Source: Lentzea californiensis (GTDB taxonomy: Bacteria > Actinomycetota > Actinomycetes > Mycobacteriales > Pseudonocardiaceae). From it: a DNA stretch of 64,000 nucleotides. Below are positions 50,532-61,438 of the stretch, one piece after another. The DNA lies in contig NZ_JANBBE010000002.1 of the NCBI RefSeq assembly GCF_024648825.1, positions 62,001-126,000 of the forward strand, given 5' to 3'. The notes under the pieces were generated by a model. The model was not told the DNA's origin. It did not search any database and worked only from the letters and a program-made list of their open reading frames with translations. Each line of letters begins with the position of its first letter. The stretch's first letter is position 1. Position numbers and translations under genes: made by a program.

Positions 50532-51014
50532 TCAGCTCCCGATCAGCTTCTGCAGCCGCAAGGCGGCGATCTTCGCGAGTTCGTCGTTGACGACGCGGAG
50601 CTCGACGTCCGGCGGGTTGTCCATCCGCGAGGACAGGTCGGCGAGCATCTCCGCACCGCTGAGGCCGGTCGCGCACACCAGGTAGATGTGCCCGAACCGA
50701 TCCTCGTACGCGGCGTTGGCGGCCGCCAGGCGATCAGCCTGGGAGGCGTCCACACCGGACTGTTCGGACCGCGACCACCTCGCCGACACCCCGCCTGTCT
50801 TCTGCCGTTCGCCGATGCGCGGGTGCCCGGCGATGGCGCCGAGCACCTCCTCGTCGGAAAGTCCTTGTGCGGCAACCGAAGAAGCCGCGAGGAGTGCATC
50901 CACCGACGCGTAGGGCCTGCCCGCCACCACCGCGTCGATCCAGCGGGGTACCGCGAGGCACTCGGTGAGCAGAGGTCGTAGTTCGGCCTCCGGGGCGCTG
51001 TTGAAGCTGTCCAC
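50532..51014 (-). CDS. uraD: OHCU decarboxylase
   Basis: UraD decarboxylates 2-oxo-4-hydroxy-4-carboxy-5-ureidoimidazoline to S-allantoin. The 160-residue all-helical protein has the catalytic histidine in AGHPRIGERQ, then WSRSEQSGVDASQADRLAA and the end ERVVNDELAKIAALRLQKL-like region. GGAGAG lies close before the GTG taken here. A GTG at 51053 would add 13 residues without homology and overlap an operator-like repeat. It is the first gene of a two-gene unit with uricase. Confidence 0.94.
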   Translation of the reverse strand: MDSFNSAPEAELRPLLTECLAVPRWIDAVVAGRPYASVDALLAASSVAAQGLSDEEVLGAIAGHPRIGERQKTGGVSARWSRSEQSGVDASQADRLAAANAAYEDRFGHIYLVCATGLSGAEMLADLSSRMDNPPDVELRVVNDELAKIAALRLQKLIGS

Positions 51015-51039
51015 GGCTCTCCAAGTTTCTGTATCGCGG

Positions 51040-51123
51040 AATCTAACTTCCACATTCTTGACCCGAGCCGAGCGAGATGTCTAGTGTCTCCATAGAGCGA
51101 AATCCAACTTCCGCATTGTGGAA
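51040..51123. promoter_or_regulatory. two operator-like repeats in the uraD/hyi divergent region
   Basis: AATCTAACTTCCACATT (51040-51056) and AATCCAACTTCCGCATT (51101-51117) agree in 15 of 17 bases, 61 bases apart. The second continues as TTCCGCATTGTGGAA (51109-51123), a near palindrome whose complement TTCCACAATGC matches TTCCGCAATGC at the aceB promoter. They are probable binding sites of the IclR protein. Confidence 0.65.
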
Positions 51124-51150
51124 TTCCCTCGCTGGAAGGAACAGCCCAAG

Positions 51151-51897
51151 ATGTTCGACGCAAACCTGTCCATGCTCTTCACCGAGCTGCCGTTGCTGGA
51201 GCGTCCGGCCGCGGCACGCGCCGCCGGGTTCGACGCGGTCGAGATCTGGTGGCCGTTCGCGGACGCCGTACCCGAGACGCGGGAGATCGAGGCGTTCGAA
51301 GGCGCCATCATCGATGCGCAGGTGCGCCTCGTGGGCCTCAACTTCTACGCGGGCGACATGCCGGCGGGGGACCGCGGCCTCACGAGCTGGCCCGGCCGCG
51401 AGACGGAGTTCCGGACGAACGTCGAGATCACCGCGGCCATCGCGGCCCGCCTCGGCTGCCGCACGCTCAACGCGCTGCACGGAAACTTCGAGACCACCGC
51501 GCAGACCGTCTCCAACTACCGCTTCGCCGCCGACGTCGCGGCGCAGGCAGGCGCCCAGCTCGTGATCGAACCGCTGAGCGGCGCGCCGAAGTACCCGATC
51601 AAGACCGCCCACCAGGCGTTCGAGCTCATCGACGAGATCGACCGCGGCAACGTGAAGCTGCTCGCGGACCTCTACCACCTCGCCACGAACGGCGACGACC
51701 TCGACCTCCTCGCCGACCACGTCGACCGCATCGGTCACGTGCAGATCGCCGACGCTCCCGGACGCGGCGAGCCCGGCACCGGCGAGCTCGACCTCTTCGG
51801 ACACCTGCAGAAACTCCGCGCCAACGGCTACACGGGCTTCGTCGGCGCCGAGTACAAGCCCGTCACCCACTCCTTCGCATGGAGGGATCAAGCATGA
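51151..51897 (+). CDS. hyi: hydroxypyruvate isomerase
   Basis: Hyi interconverts hydroxypyruvate and tartronate semialdehyde in the glyoxylate-to-glycerate route. The 248-residue TIM-barrel protein starts FDANLSMLFTELPLLERPAAA, with AAGFDAVEIWWPF, LVGLNFYAGDMPAGDRGL, NALHGNF, EPLSGAPKYPI and the metal-binding ADLYHLATNGD and HVQIADAPGRGEPGTGE. GGAAGGA precedes the ATG at ten bases. glxR follows with an ATGA overlap. Confidence 0.94.
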   Translation: MFDANLSMLFTELPLLERPAAARAAGFDAVEIWWPFADAVPETREIEAFEGAIIDAQVRLVGLNFYAGDMPAGDRGLTSWPGRETEFRTNVEITAAIAARLGCRTLNALHGNFETTAQTVSNYRFAADVAAQAGAQLVIEPLSGAPKYPIKTAHQAFELIDEIDRGNVKLLADLYHLATNGDDLDLLADHVDRIGHVQIADAPGRGEPGTGELDLFGHLQKLRANGYTGFVGAEYKPVTHSFAWRDQA

Positions 51898-52751
51898 CCC
51901 GCATCGGTTTCATCGGACTCGGCATCATGGGCTCGCCGATGGCGGCCCACCTCGTAGCCGCCGGGCACGACGTGACGGGCTTCGACCTCAGCCCGGCCTC
52001 GCTCGACAAGCTCGTCGCCGACGGCGGCAAGGCGGCCGCATCCGCGCAGGAAGCGGTGAGCGGCGCCGAGGTCGTCATCACGATGCTGCCGAACCACCCG
52101 CAGGTCGAGGCGGTGATCGAGGAGGTCGCGTTCGACGACGGCACGCTGCTGATCGACATGAGCACGATCCGCCCGTCCACGTCGATCGAGATCGCCCGCA
52201 GGCTCTCGAACGTCCGGGTGCTCGACGCGCCGGTCAGCGGCGGCCAGACCGGTGCCGTGCAGGCGTCGCTGAGCATCATGGTGGGCGGGGAGGAACAGGA
52301 CTTCGCCGCGGCCAGGCCGTTCCTGGAGGTCGTCGGCAAGACGATCGTCCACGTCGGACCGCATGGCGCCGGCCAGGTCGTGAAGGCCGCGAACCAGCTG
52401 ATGGTCGGCGGCATCTACGCCCTCGTGGCGGAGTCGATCGTGCTGCTGGAAGCGTCCGGCGTCGACCCGAAGGCGGGCCTGGACGTGCTCGCGGGTGGTC
52501 TCGCCGCGAACCGGATCCTCGACCTCAAGCGCGAGTCCATGATCGCGCGCGAGTTCCAGCCGGGCTTCCGGATCGACCTGCACCACAAGGACATGGGCAT
52601 CGCACTGGACGCGGCACGCGCCGCCGACGTCGCGCTGCCGGTCACCAACCAGATCGCCGCACTGGTCGCGGCGGCACGCGCGCAGGGGTACGGGTCGCTC
52701 GACCACTCCGCGCTGCTCAAGGTCATCGAGAACTTCGCGGGAAGGTCGTAG
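51894..52751 (+). CDS. glxR: 2-hydroxy-3-oxopropionate (tartronate semialdehyde) reductase
   Basis: GlxR reduces tartronate semialdehyde with NAD(P)H to D-glycerate. The 285-residue protein belongs to the beta-hydroxyacid dehydrogenase family: Rossmann motif GFIGLGIMGSPMAAHL, substrate motif DAPVSGGQTGAVQASL, catalytic Lys in GQVVKAANQLMVGG, and the KDMGIALDAAR helix. ATGA overlap with hyi and a three-base gap to gcl show one operon. Confidence 0.94.
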   Translation: MTRIGFIGLGIMGSPMAAHLVAAGHDVTGFDLSPASLDKLVADGGKAAASAQEAVSGAEVVITMLPNHPQVEAVIEEVAFDDGTLLIDMSTIRPSTSIEIARRLSNVRVLDAPVSGGQTGAVQASLSIMVGGEEQDFAAARPFLEVVGKTIVHVGPHGAGQVVKAANQLMVGGIYALVAESIVLLEASGVDPKAGLDVLAGGLAANRILDLKRESMIAREFQPGFRIDLHHKDMGIALDAARAADVALPVTNQIAALVAAARAQGYGSLDHSALLKVIENFAGRS

Positions 52752-52754
52752 ACA

Positions 52755-54455
52755 ATGCCGAAGGTCCCAGTCATGCAGGCGGTCGTCGAGGTCCTCAAGT
52801 CCGAGGGCATCGACACCGTGTTTGGCTGCCCCGGCGCCGCGATCCTCCCGCTGTACAAGGCGATGGAGCAGGACGGCGGCATCGAGCACCTCATCGTGCG
52901 GCACGAGGAGGGCGCGACGCACATGGCCGACGGCTGGTCGCGCACGACCGGCAACGTCGGTGTCGCGATCGGCACCTCGGGCCCGGCCGGCACGAACATG
53001 ATCACCGGCCTCTACACCGCGCAGGCCGACTCCGTGCCGATCCTGTGCATCACCGGTCAGGCCGCTGTGTCCAAGCTGCACCAGGAGGCGTTCCAGGCCG
53101 TCGACATCGTCTCGATCGCCGCGCCCGTCACGAAGTGGGCGGTGCAGGTCAAGGAAGCCGCGCAGATGCCGTGGATCTTCCGCGAGGCGTTCCGGATCGC
53201 CCGCTCCGGCCGTCCCGGCCCGGTCCTGATCGACCTGCCGATCGACGTGCAGAAGCAGGAGATCGAGTGGGACTCGAGCATCGACGAGCCGTTGCCCGTC
53301 CCGAGGAGCGTGCCGTCCGACGCGCGGGTCGACCGTGCGCTGGAGATGCTGCTGGCCGCCGAACGCCCCCTGCTGCTCGCCGGTGGCGGTGTCATCCTCG
53401 GCGAGGCGTCCGCCGAGCTGCTGGACCTGGCCGAGTTCCTGCAGATCCCGATCCAGGCCACGCTGATGGGCAAGGGCGCCATCGACGAGGACCACCCGCT
53501 CTACGCGGGCATGACCGGCATCCAGACCTCGCAGCGCTACGGCAACGCGTCGTTCCTGGAGTCGGACCTGGTGCTGGCGCTGGGCGCGCGGTTCGGCGAC
53601 CGGCACACGGGTGACCTCGCGACCTACCGCGGCGACCGCAAGTTCATCCACGTCGACGTCGAACCGACGCAGATCGGCAAGGTGTTCGGGCCGGACCTGG
53701 GGATCGTCGCGGACACCAAGCTGTTCCTGCAGGCGTTGCTGGAGAAGGCGAAAGCACGGGGACCGCGTGCGGCCGGCGAGTGGGTCGACCGCTGCCAGGA
53801 GCTCAAGCGGACCCTGTTGCGGCGCGAGGACTTCGACACGGTGCCGGTCAAGGCACCGCGGGTCTTCAAGGAGATCAACGACTTCTACGGCCCGGACACC
53901 TACTTCGTCACGGCCATCGGGCTCTACCAGATCTGGTCCGGCCAGCACCAGAAGGCGCACAAGCCACGGCACTACCAGGTCTGCGGCCAGGCCGGTCCGC
54001 TCGGCTGGGAGATCCCGGCGGCGATCGGCGTGAAGAAGGCCAGGCCCGACGCCGAGGTCGTGGGCATCGTCGGCGACTACTCGTTCCAGTTCCTGGTCGA
54101 GGAACTCGCGGTCGGCGCCCAGTACGACGTGCCGTTCGTGCTGATCATGCTGAACAACGAGTACCTCGGCCTGATCAGGATGGCCGAGGACCACGGTGGC
54201 TACGACATGAAGTACGAGGTCGACATCCACTACGACACGAGCGGCTCGGACAACGTGAAGATCATGGAGGCCTACGGCTGCTCCGGCATCCGGGTCGCCG
54301 ATCCGAGCGAGATCCGCGGTTCGCTGGAGTGGGCGCGCAAGGAGGCCGACAGGACGTCGCGGCCGGTGCTCGTGGAGATCATGATCGAGCGTGAGGGCAA
54401 CACCGCGAACGGCACGTCGATCGCCGCGATGCGAGAGTACGAGCCGCTGCCGTGA
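52755..54455 (+). CDS. gcl: glyoxylate carboligase with Glu at position 51
   Basis: Gcl joins two glyoxylates into tartronate semialdehyde with loss of CO2, using thiamine diphosphate and FAD. The 566-residue protein aligns along its whole length with E. coli Gcl as I recall it (593 residues): FGCPGAAILPLYKAM, GTSGPAGTNMITGLYTAQAD, PVKAPRVFKEINDFYG and the ThDP/Mg motif GDYSFQFLVEELAVGAQYD ending in NNEYLGL. At position 51 it reads RHEEGA, with Glu, where E. coli Gcl has Val51, the famous missing glutamate. Operon position between glxR and glycerate kinase supports Gcl over acetolactate synthase. Confidence 0.9.
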   Translation: MPKVPVMQAVVEVLKSEGIDTVFGCPGAAILPLYKAMEQDGGIEHLIVRHEEGATHMADGWSRTTGNVGVAIGTSGPAGTNMITGLYTAQADSVPILCITGQAAVSKLHQEAFQAVDIVSIAAPVTKWAVQVKEAAQMPWIFREAFRIARSGRPGPVLIDLPIDVQKQEIEWDSSIDEPLPVPRSVPSDARVDRALEMLLAAERPLLLAGGGVILGEASAELLDLAEFLQIPIQATLMGKGAIDEDHPLYAGMTGIQTSQRYGNASFLESDLVLALGARFGDRHTGDLATYRGDRKFIHVDVEPTQIGKVFGPDLGIVADTKLFLQALLEKAKARGPRAAGEWVDRCQELKRTLLRREDFDTVPVKAPRVFKEINDFYGPDTYFVTAIGLYQIWSGQHQKAHKPRHYQVCGQAGPLGWEIPAAIGVKKARPDAEVVGIVGDYSFQFLVEELAVGAQYDVPFVLIMLNNEYLGLIRMAEDHGGYDMKYEVDIHYDTSGSDNVKIMEAYGCSGIRVADPSEIRGSLEWARKEADRTSRPVLVEIMIEREGNTANGTSIAAMREYEPLP

Positions 54456-54465
54456 CGGAGCGTGA

Positions 54466-54527
54466 CCGCACGCGGGGAGCTTTCGTGCGCTTGGAGCGCA
54501 CGCAGGGGCCCCGCGTGCCTGAAAAGA
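54466..54527. repeat. diverged palindromic repeat at the glycerate kinase start (copy B)
   Basis: GCACGCGGGGAGCTTTCGT (54468-54486) differs by one base from the core of the palindrome behind ftsY, and CCCCGCGTGC (54509-54518) is the matching right arm; the middle carries TGCGCTTGGAGCGCA. The stem is imperfect. The element begins 11 bases after the gcl stop and contains the ribosome site and GTG start of the kinase gene. Confidence 0.75.
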
Positions 54528-55528
54528 GCGTCGTGGTCGTTGCGCCGGACAAGTTCAAGGGATCGCTCACCGCCCCGCAGGTCGCCGCCGCCGTCGCGCG
54601 CGGCCTGCGGGAGGCGGTCCCGGACGTGGACGTGCGCCTCCTCCCGGTGGCCGACGGCGGCGACGGCACCGTCGCCGCCGCCGTCGCCGCCGGGTTCGTG
54701 AAGGTCGGGCGCTGGGTCACCGGGCCGGTCGGCAGGCCCGTGCCCGCGTCGTTCGCGGTCAAGGGCACGACCGCCGTGGTCGAGGTGGCCTCGGCGGCCG
54801 GGCTGACGTTGCTGGAACGGCCCGCACCGCTCGACGCCACCAGTTACGGCGTCGGTGAGCTGCTGAAAGCCGCGCTCGACGTCGGCTGCACCACGATCGT
54901 GCTCGGGCTGGGCGGCAGCGCGTGCACGGACGGCGGCGCGGGGATGCTGGAGGCGCTGGGCGAGGCGTCGTTCTCCGGCGTCGACCTGGTGCTGGCCTCG
55001 GACGTGGACAACCCGCTGCTCGGGCCGTCCGGTGCGGCGGCGGTCTACGGGCCGCAGAAGGGGGCTTCCCCCGAGCAGGTGGAGGTCCTCGAAGCGCGGC
55101 TCGCCGAGTTCGCCCGGCGCGTCGGGCCGGAGTACGCCTCACTGCCCGGCGCGGGTGCGGCCGGCGGGATCGGGTTCGCCGCTCTCGCGGTGCTGGGCGC
55201 GCGGTTCCGGCCGGGCATCGAGGTCGTGCTGGAGCTGGCCGGGTTCGCCGAGGCCGTCGCCGGCGCGTCGCTGGTGATCACGGGTGAGGGTTCGCTGGAC
55301 GAGCAGACCCGGCACGGCAAGGCGCCGTACGGCGTGGTCAGGGCCTCGGGCGCGGTGCCGGTGGTCGCGGTGGCGGGCCAGTGCTCGGTCGAGCCCGGCG
55401 ACCTGGGGCTCAAGGCCGCCTACGCGCTGCTGGACGTCGAACCGGACGTCACGCGGTGCATGGCCCAGGCCGATTCACTGCTGGGAGTTCTCGGCGGTCG
55501 CATCGCCCGCGAGTGGGTGTCAGAGTGA
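54515..55528 (+). CDS. glxK: glycerate kinase
   Basis: Glycerate kinase phosphorylates D-glycerate (to the 2- or 3-phosphate, depending on class) and joins the pathway to glycolysis. The 337-residue protein has the class II signature [17 protein letters not shown] at the start, [40 protein letters not shown] and [17 protein letters not shown]. The GTG chosen has AGGGG upstream and lies in the right arm of a palindromic repeat; a GTG at 54452 would translate the whole repeat, and one at 54533 is also possible. allB overlaps its stop. Confidence 0.92.
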   Translation: MPEKSVVVVAPDKFKGSLTAPQVAAAVARGLREAVPDVDVRLLPVADGGDGTVAAAVAAGFVKVGRWVTGPVGRPVPASFAVKGTTAVVEVASAAGLTLLERPAPLDATSYGVGELLKAALDVGCTTIVLGLGGSACTDGGAGMLEALGEASFSGVDLVLASDVDNPLLGPSGAAAVYGPQKGASPEQVEVLEARLAEFARRVGPEYASLPGAGAAGGIGFAALAVLGARFRPGIEVVLELAGFAEAVAGASLVITGEGSLDEQTRHGKAPYGVVRASGAVPVVAVAGQCSVEPGDLGLKAAYALLDVEPDVTRCMAQADSLLGVLGGRIAREWVSE

Positions 55529-56823
55529 GTGCCATGGACCTGGTCTTCCGCGCCCGCAGGGTCGTGACCCCGCAGGGTGAGATCGCGTGCGACGTCGGTG
55601 TCGTCGACGGCCGGATCGTCGCCGTCGAGCCCCGCATCGACTCACCGAACGTCGTGCGCCTCGCGGACGACGAGGTGCTGCTGCCAGGCCTGGTCGACAC
55701 GCACGTGCACGTCAACGACCCCGGCCGCAGCGAGTGGGAGGGTTTCGAGACCGCCACGAGGGCCGCCGCGGCCGGTGGCGTCACGACGATCATCGACATG
55801 CCGCTCAACAGCATCCCGCCCACGGTCGAGGTGGCGGCGCTGGAGATCAAGCGCAAGGCCGCGGCGAACGTGTCGGTGGACGTCGGGTTCTGGGGCGGCA
55901 TCGTCCCCGGCAACCTCGCGGACCTGAAGCCGTTGCACGAGGCCGGCGTCTTCGGCTTCAAGTGCTTCCTGCTGCATTCGGGCGTGGACGAGTTCCCGGC
56001 CGTGACGACCGGCGAACTCGAAGTGGCACTCAGGCAGTTGGCCACGCTCGACGCGTTGACGATCGTGCACGCCGAAGACGCGCACACGGTTCGTGACTCC
56101 GAACCCGACTACGCGGGCTTCCTGGCCTCACGGCCGCGCGAGGCCGAGAACAAGGCGATCAGCGACGTCGTGGCGCTGACCCGCAGGACCGGCGCGCGCA
56201 CGCACATCCTGCACCTCTCGTCGTCGGACGCGCTCTCGATCCTGGGAGCCGCCAAACGCGAGAGCCTGCGGATCACCGCCGAGACCTGCCCGCACTACCT
56301 GACGTTCACCGCCGAGGAGATCCACGACGGGCAGACGGAGTTCAAGTGCTGCCCGCCGATCCGCGAGGCGGAGAACCGCGAGGCGTTGTGGCAGGGCCTG
56401 CGCGACGGCGTGATCGACCTGGTCGTCAGCGACCACTCGCCGAGCACGGTGGAGCTCAAGGAAGGCGACTTCGCGACGGCGTGGGGCGGCATCGCGTCGT
56501 TGCAGCTCGGTCTGCCGGCGGTGTGGACGGGTGCACGGGAGCGCGGTTTCCACCTCACCGACGTCGTCCGCTGGATGTCGGCGCACCCGGCGCGCCAGGT
56601 CGGACTGGAGACCAAGGGTGCCATCGAGGCCGGCAGGGACGCGGACCTCGTGGTGTTCGCACCGGACGAAACGTTCGTGGTGGACAAGGACAAGCTCTAC
56701 CACCGCAACCCCGTCACGCCCTACCACGGCCGCACGCTGCACGGCGTTGTGCGGCAGACGTGGTTGCGTGGCAAGGAAATCAGCACTACGCAAGGCAAGT
56801 TGCTCAGACGAGGAGAAGCATGA
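55525..56823 (+). CDS. allB: allantoinase
   Basis: Allantoinase hydrolyses allantoin to allantoate. The 432-residue amidohydrolase has the metal motif [19 protein letters not shown], the carbamylated-lysine site [41 protein letters not shown] and the Asp ligand in [13 protein letters not shown] overlapping the kinase stop (GTGA) is taken as start; the ATG at 55534 is the alternative. The alc gene follows with ATGA. Confidence 0.95.
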   Translation: MSAMDLVFRARRVVTPQGEIACDVGVVDGRIVAVEPRIDSPNVVRLADDEVLLPGLVDTHVHVNDPGRSEWEGFETATRAAAAGGVTTIIDMPLNSIPPTVEVAALEIKRKAAANVSVDVGFWGGIVPGNLADLKPLHEAGVFGFKCFLLHSGVDEFPAVTTGELEVALRQLATLDALTIVHAEDAHTVRDSEPDYAGFLASRPREAENKAISDVVALTRRTGARTHILHLSSSDALSILGAAKRESLRITAETCPHYLTFTAEEIHDGQTEFKCCPPIREAENREALWQGLRDGVIDLVVSDHSPSTVELKEGDFATAWGGIASLQLGLPAVWTGARERGFHLTDVVRWMSAHPARQVGLETKGAIEAGRDADLVVFAPDETFVVDKDKLYHRNPVTPYHGRTLHGVVRQTWLRGKEISTTQGKLLRRGEA

Positions 56824-57812
56824 CCCAGTGGACCCGGCTGCCCGATCTCGCCTCGCGCGCGGTCGGTGGTGGTGTGGTGTGGGCGAACGACGAGCTGTTC
56901 GCCGAGCGGGAGAACCTGATCAAGCCCGCCGAGCCGGTCTACCAGACCTACACCTTCGGCCACAAAGGCCAGGTGTACGACGGCTGGGAGACGCGCCGCC
57001 GTCGTGAGGCCGGCGTGGACCAGGCGGTGGTCAGGCTCGGCATGCCCGGCGTCGTGCGCGGGATCGTGGTCGACACGGCGTTCTTCAAGGGCAACTACCC
57101 GCCGTTCTGCTGGGTCGAGGGCGCGCAGGTCGACGGTTATCCGAGTGCTGACGAGATCACCGAGTGGTTCCCGCTCGTCGAACGCGCCGCGCTCAAGGGC
57201 GACGAGAAGCACTTCTTCGATGTCACCGAAGGACGCCGCGTCACGCACGTACGGCTGACCATCGATCCCGACGGCGGTGTAGCGCGGTTGCGCGTGCACG
57301 GCGAACCGCTCGCCGACCCGCGTCTGCTCGTGGGTGGCATCGACCTCGCCGCGCTGGAGAACGGCGCGGTCGTCACGGGCTGCAGCAACATGTTCTACAG
57401 CTCGCCCAACAACCTCATCGCCCCCGGTCAGGCCACGGTCATGGGCGAGGGCTGGGAGACCGCGCGCCGCCGTGACGACGGCAACGACTGGGTGTCGCTC
57501 CGGCTCGCCGCCCCTGGCGTGGTTCAGCTCGTCGAGCTCGACACCAGCCACTTCAAGGGCAACGCGCCGGGCTGGGCGTCCGTCCGCGGCCGCGACGAGC
57601 GCAAGGACCCCGACGCGTGGTTCGACCTGCTTCCGCGCACTCGGCTGCAGCCCGACACACGGCACCGGTTCGTCGTGGACGCGACCGAGGCGACGGCCGT
57701 CCGCCTCGACATCTATCCGGACGGAGGCATGGCACGCCTCCGAATCCTCGGCACCCTTACGGGCGATGGCGTATCACACCTTCAGGCGGTGTGGGCCAAA
57801 ACGACTAACTGA
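56820..57812 (+). CDS. alc: allantoicase
   Basis: Allantoicase splits allantoate into urea and ureidoglycolate. The 330-residue protein is made of two similar halves, typical for the family: [18 protein letters not shown] with [12 protein letters not shown] in the first and [18 protein letters not shown] with [12 protein letters not shown] in the second. AGGAG lies four bases before the ATG. The next step, ureidoglycolate lyase (or amidohydrolase), is not encoded in the window; nor are urease genes. Confidence 0.96.
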   Translation: MTQWTRLPDLASRAVGGGVVWANDELFAERENLIKPAEPVYQTYTFGHKGQVYDGWETRRRREAGVDQAVVRLGMPGVVRGIVVDTAFFKGNYPPFCWVEGAQVDGYPSADEITEWFPLVERAALKGDEKHFFDVTEGRRVTHVRLTIDPDGGVARLRVHGEPLADPRLLVGGIDLAALENGAVVTGCSNMFYSSPNNLIAPGQATVMGEGWETARRRDDGNDWVSLRLAAPGVVQLVELDTSHFKGNAPGWASVRGRDERKDPDAWFDLLPRTRLQPDTRHRFVVDATEATAVRLDIYPDGGMARLRILGTLTGDGVSHLQAVWAKTTN

Positions 57813-57925
57813 CGGTGGTTGTACGACCACGGTCTGATTCGTGTCCCTACCTAGGTTGGTTGTCTGCGTCACACGATCGGTGGAAGCGTTCCTCCCGCAA
57901 GATCGGGGATCTAGGGAGGACATCC

Positions 57926-59461
57926 ATGCAACCGATGGTGCGCGCCTTTGGCGCCGCGATCGCCAGTTCTGCATTGGTTCTAGGTGCGAGTCAGGTCGCG
58001 ATCGCGGCTCCGGAAGGGCAGCCGGAGTTCAACGTCGGCGCGGTCGACTGGAAGCCGTGTGAAGAGGTGCCGACGGTGGAGTGCGGCTTCCTCGAACTGC
58101 CCATCGACTACGCCAAGCCGAACGGTGAGAAGTTCCAGCTGGCCGTGTCGCGCCGCAAGGCGAACGACCCGTCCCAGCGCATCGGCGCGATGGTGATCAA
58201 CCCCGGTGGACCGGGTGGTTCGGGCGTCGACTTCTCCTTCGGCGCCGACAGGTACTTCAGCAAGGAGATCGTCGACAAGTTCGACGTCATCGGGTTCGAC
58301 CCGCGTGGTGTCGCGCGCAGTGCGCCGATCAAGTGCTCGGCGGAGGTGCTGCAGAGGCAGCCGTCGGTCTACCCGAAGACCAGGGCCGAGTTCGACGCGC
58401 TGGTCACCTACAACAAGGAACTGCGCGCGGACTGCGAGAAGCAGAGCGGCCCGATCTTCAACAACGCCTCGACCGACGAGGTGGCGCAGGACATCGACGC
58501 CATCCGCCGCGCCCTGGGCGAGAAGAAGATCAACTACTACGGCATCTCGTACGGCACGATCATGGGCCAGCACTACGCGGAGAAGTTCGGCCGCAACATC
58601 CGCGCCATGATCATCGACTCCAACATGGACCACAGCCTCGGCACGAAGCAGTTCCTCGACTCCGAGGCGCGCACCGCCGAGGACTCGTTCAACGAGTGGA
58701 TCAAGTGGAACGACCGCACGGCGACCTCGCCGTTCCACGGTCAGGACCTCCGCAAGATCTGGAAGGACCTGCTGGCCAAGGCGGAGCGCGGTGAGGTGCC
58801 CGCACCTTGGGACCCGGCCGTCAAGATGACGCCGGAGGACCTCGGTGGCGGTGTGGTCAGCATGGCCTACGGGCCGGGCTGGCAGCGGTTCGCCGAGCAG
58901 GTCAAGCAGATCATCGACAGTGTCCAGGCGCCCAAGTCGGCCTTCTCGGCGTTCGCGGCCGAGGAGACGTTCGACAACCCGTTCCCGGGCATCTTCTGCA
59001 ACGACTACAACCTCCGCGTCAGCTCGTGGGGCGAGTACCAGTCGCTGGTGAAGTCCGAGTACCGGATCGCGCCGAACACGCGCGGCTCCTCGCTCGGTCA
59101 CGGCGCCATGATGGGCTGCGTCGGGTTCCCGAAGGCCACGAACCCGCAGCACCCGCTGAAGATCAAGAACTCGCCGAAGATCCTGCTCACCAACGCCAAG
59201 CACGACCCGGCGACGGCCTACGAGTGGGCGGTCAACGCGCACCGCCAGTCCCGTGACACCACCGTCTTCGTGACCTACGAGGGCTGGGGCCACGGTGTCT
59301 ACGACCGCAGCGAGTGCACGCTGAAGATCAACAACGAGTACCTCGTCTCGCTGAAGCTGCCGCGCAACGGCACCTCGTGTGCCGCTGTCGAGCCGCCGGC
59401 CGAGGCGTCGATCATGTCCGCGAAGCCGCGGGTCCCGGCGGGCCCGTTCTCGGTCCGCTAA
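57926..59461 (+). CDS. secreted alpha/beta hydrolase, tripeptidyl aminopeptidase-like
   Basis: The 511-residue protein starts with a Sec signal peptide (VRAFGAAIASSALVLGASQVA, cleavage near AIAAP), so it acts outside the cell. The alpha/beta hydrolase part has the oxyanion motif NPGGPGGSG, the nucleophile elbow YYGISYGTIMG (Ser208), an Asp in NAKHDPATAY and the His in YEGWGHGVY, the order of TAP-like proteases (S33). GGGAGGA precedes the ATG. A terminator follows, so it is transcribed alone, although it lies between the allantoin operon and amt. Likely a peptidase for small peptides. Confidence 0.88.
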   Translation: MQPMVRAFGAAIASSALVLGASQVAIAAPEGQPEFNVGAVDWKPCEEVPTVECGFLELPIDYAKPNGEKFQLAVSRRKANDPSQRIGAMVINPGGPGGSGVDFSFGADRYFSKEIVDKFDVIGFDPRGVARSAPIKCSAEVLQRQPSVYPKTRAEFDALVTYNKELRADCEKQSGPIFNNASTDEVAQDIDAIRRALGEKKINYYGISYGTIMGQHYAEKFGRNIRAMIIDSNMDHSLGTKQFLDSEARTAEDSFNEWIKWNDRTATSPFHGQDLRKIWKDLLAKAERGEVPAPWDPAVKMTPEDLGGGVVSMAYGPGWQRFAEQVKQIIDSVQAPKSAFSAFAAEETFDNPFPGIFCNDYNLRVSSWGEYQSLVKSEYRIAPNTRGSSLGHGAMMGCVGFPKATNPQHPLKIKNSPKILLTNAKHDPATAYEWAVNAHRQSRDTTVFVTYEGWGHGVYDRSECTLKINNEYLVSLKLPRNGTSCAAVEPPAEASIMSAKPRVPAGPFSVR

Positions 59462-59472
59462 AGCCGATCAGT

Positions 59473-59508
59473 CGCGATGCCCCCGGTGTTCGTGCCGGGG
59501 GCATCGCG
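59473..59508 (+). terminator. terminator of the hydrolase gene
   Basis: CGCGATGCCCCCGG (59473-59486) pairs perfectly with CCGGGGGCATCGCG (59495-59508) around an 8-base loop, 12 bases after the stop codon. Confidence 0.88.
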
Positions 59509-59614
59509 GTGTCACGAGCGATCTCCGACGAGGTGTCCCGCGTCCCCGGAAAGCAGGAGCCCGCGACTACTTCTCGTGACCACTTCGACGCCGTGAGGTG
59601 GCCGAATCGAGGCC

Positions 59615-59695
59615 GTGAACGGCGTGAAACGCGGACGTAACAACGTGGGCCCCACAGTTCACCTCCGCGAAACGTTGCACGTAAGTGCGTGAAAC
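59615..59695 (+). promoter_or_regulatory. two GlnR-type boxes upstream of amt
   Basis: GTGAA-N6-GAAAC-N6-GTAAC (59615-59641) and GAAAC-N6-CGTAA-N6-GAAAC (59669-59695) show the 11-base periodicity of actinobacterial GlnR sites. They lie 46-127 bases before the amt start codon. GlnR activation of amt-glnB-glnD under nitrogen limitation is well established in Streptomyces and mycobacteria. Confidence 0.8.
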
Positions 59696-59741
59696 AGGAC
59701 ATCTCGATGCTCCCTGCAACCGACGTGCAGTGGAGGTCGAA

Positions 59742-61420
<1,679 letters not shown>

Positions 61421-61438
61421 TAATCTAGGAGACGGCCC

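Noticed and set aside
52755-54455. Acetolactate synthase instead of glyoxylate carboligase
   Set aside because: Glu51 would fit, but the full-length similarity to Gcl and the hyi-glxR-glxK-allB context favour Gcl; the residue is reported as a finding instead.
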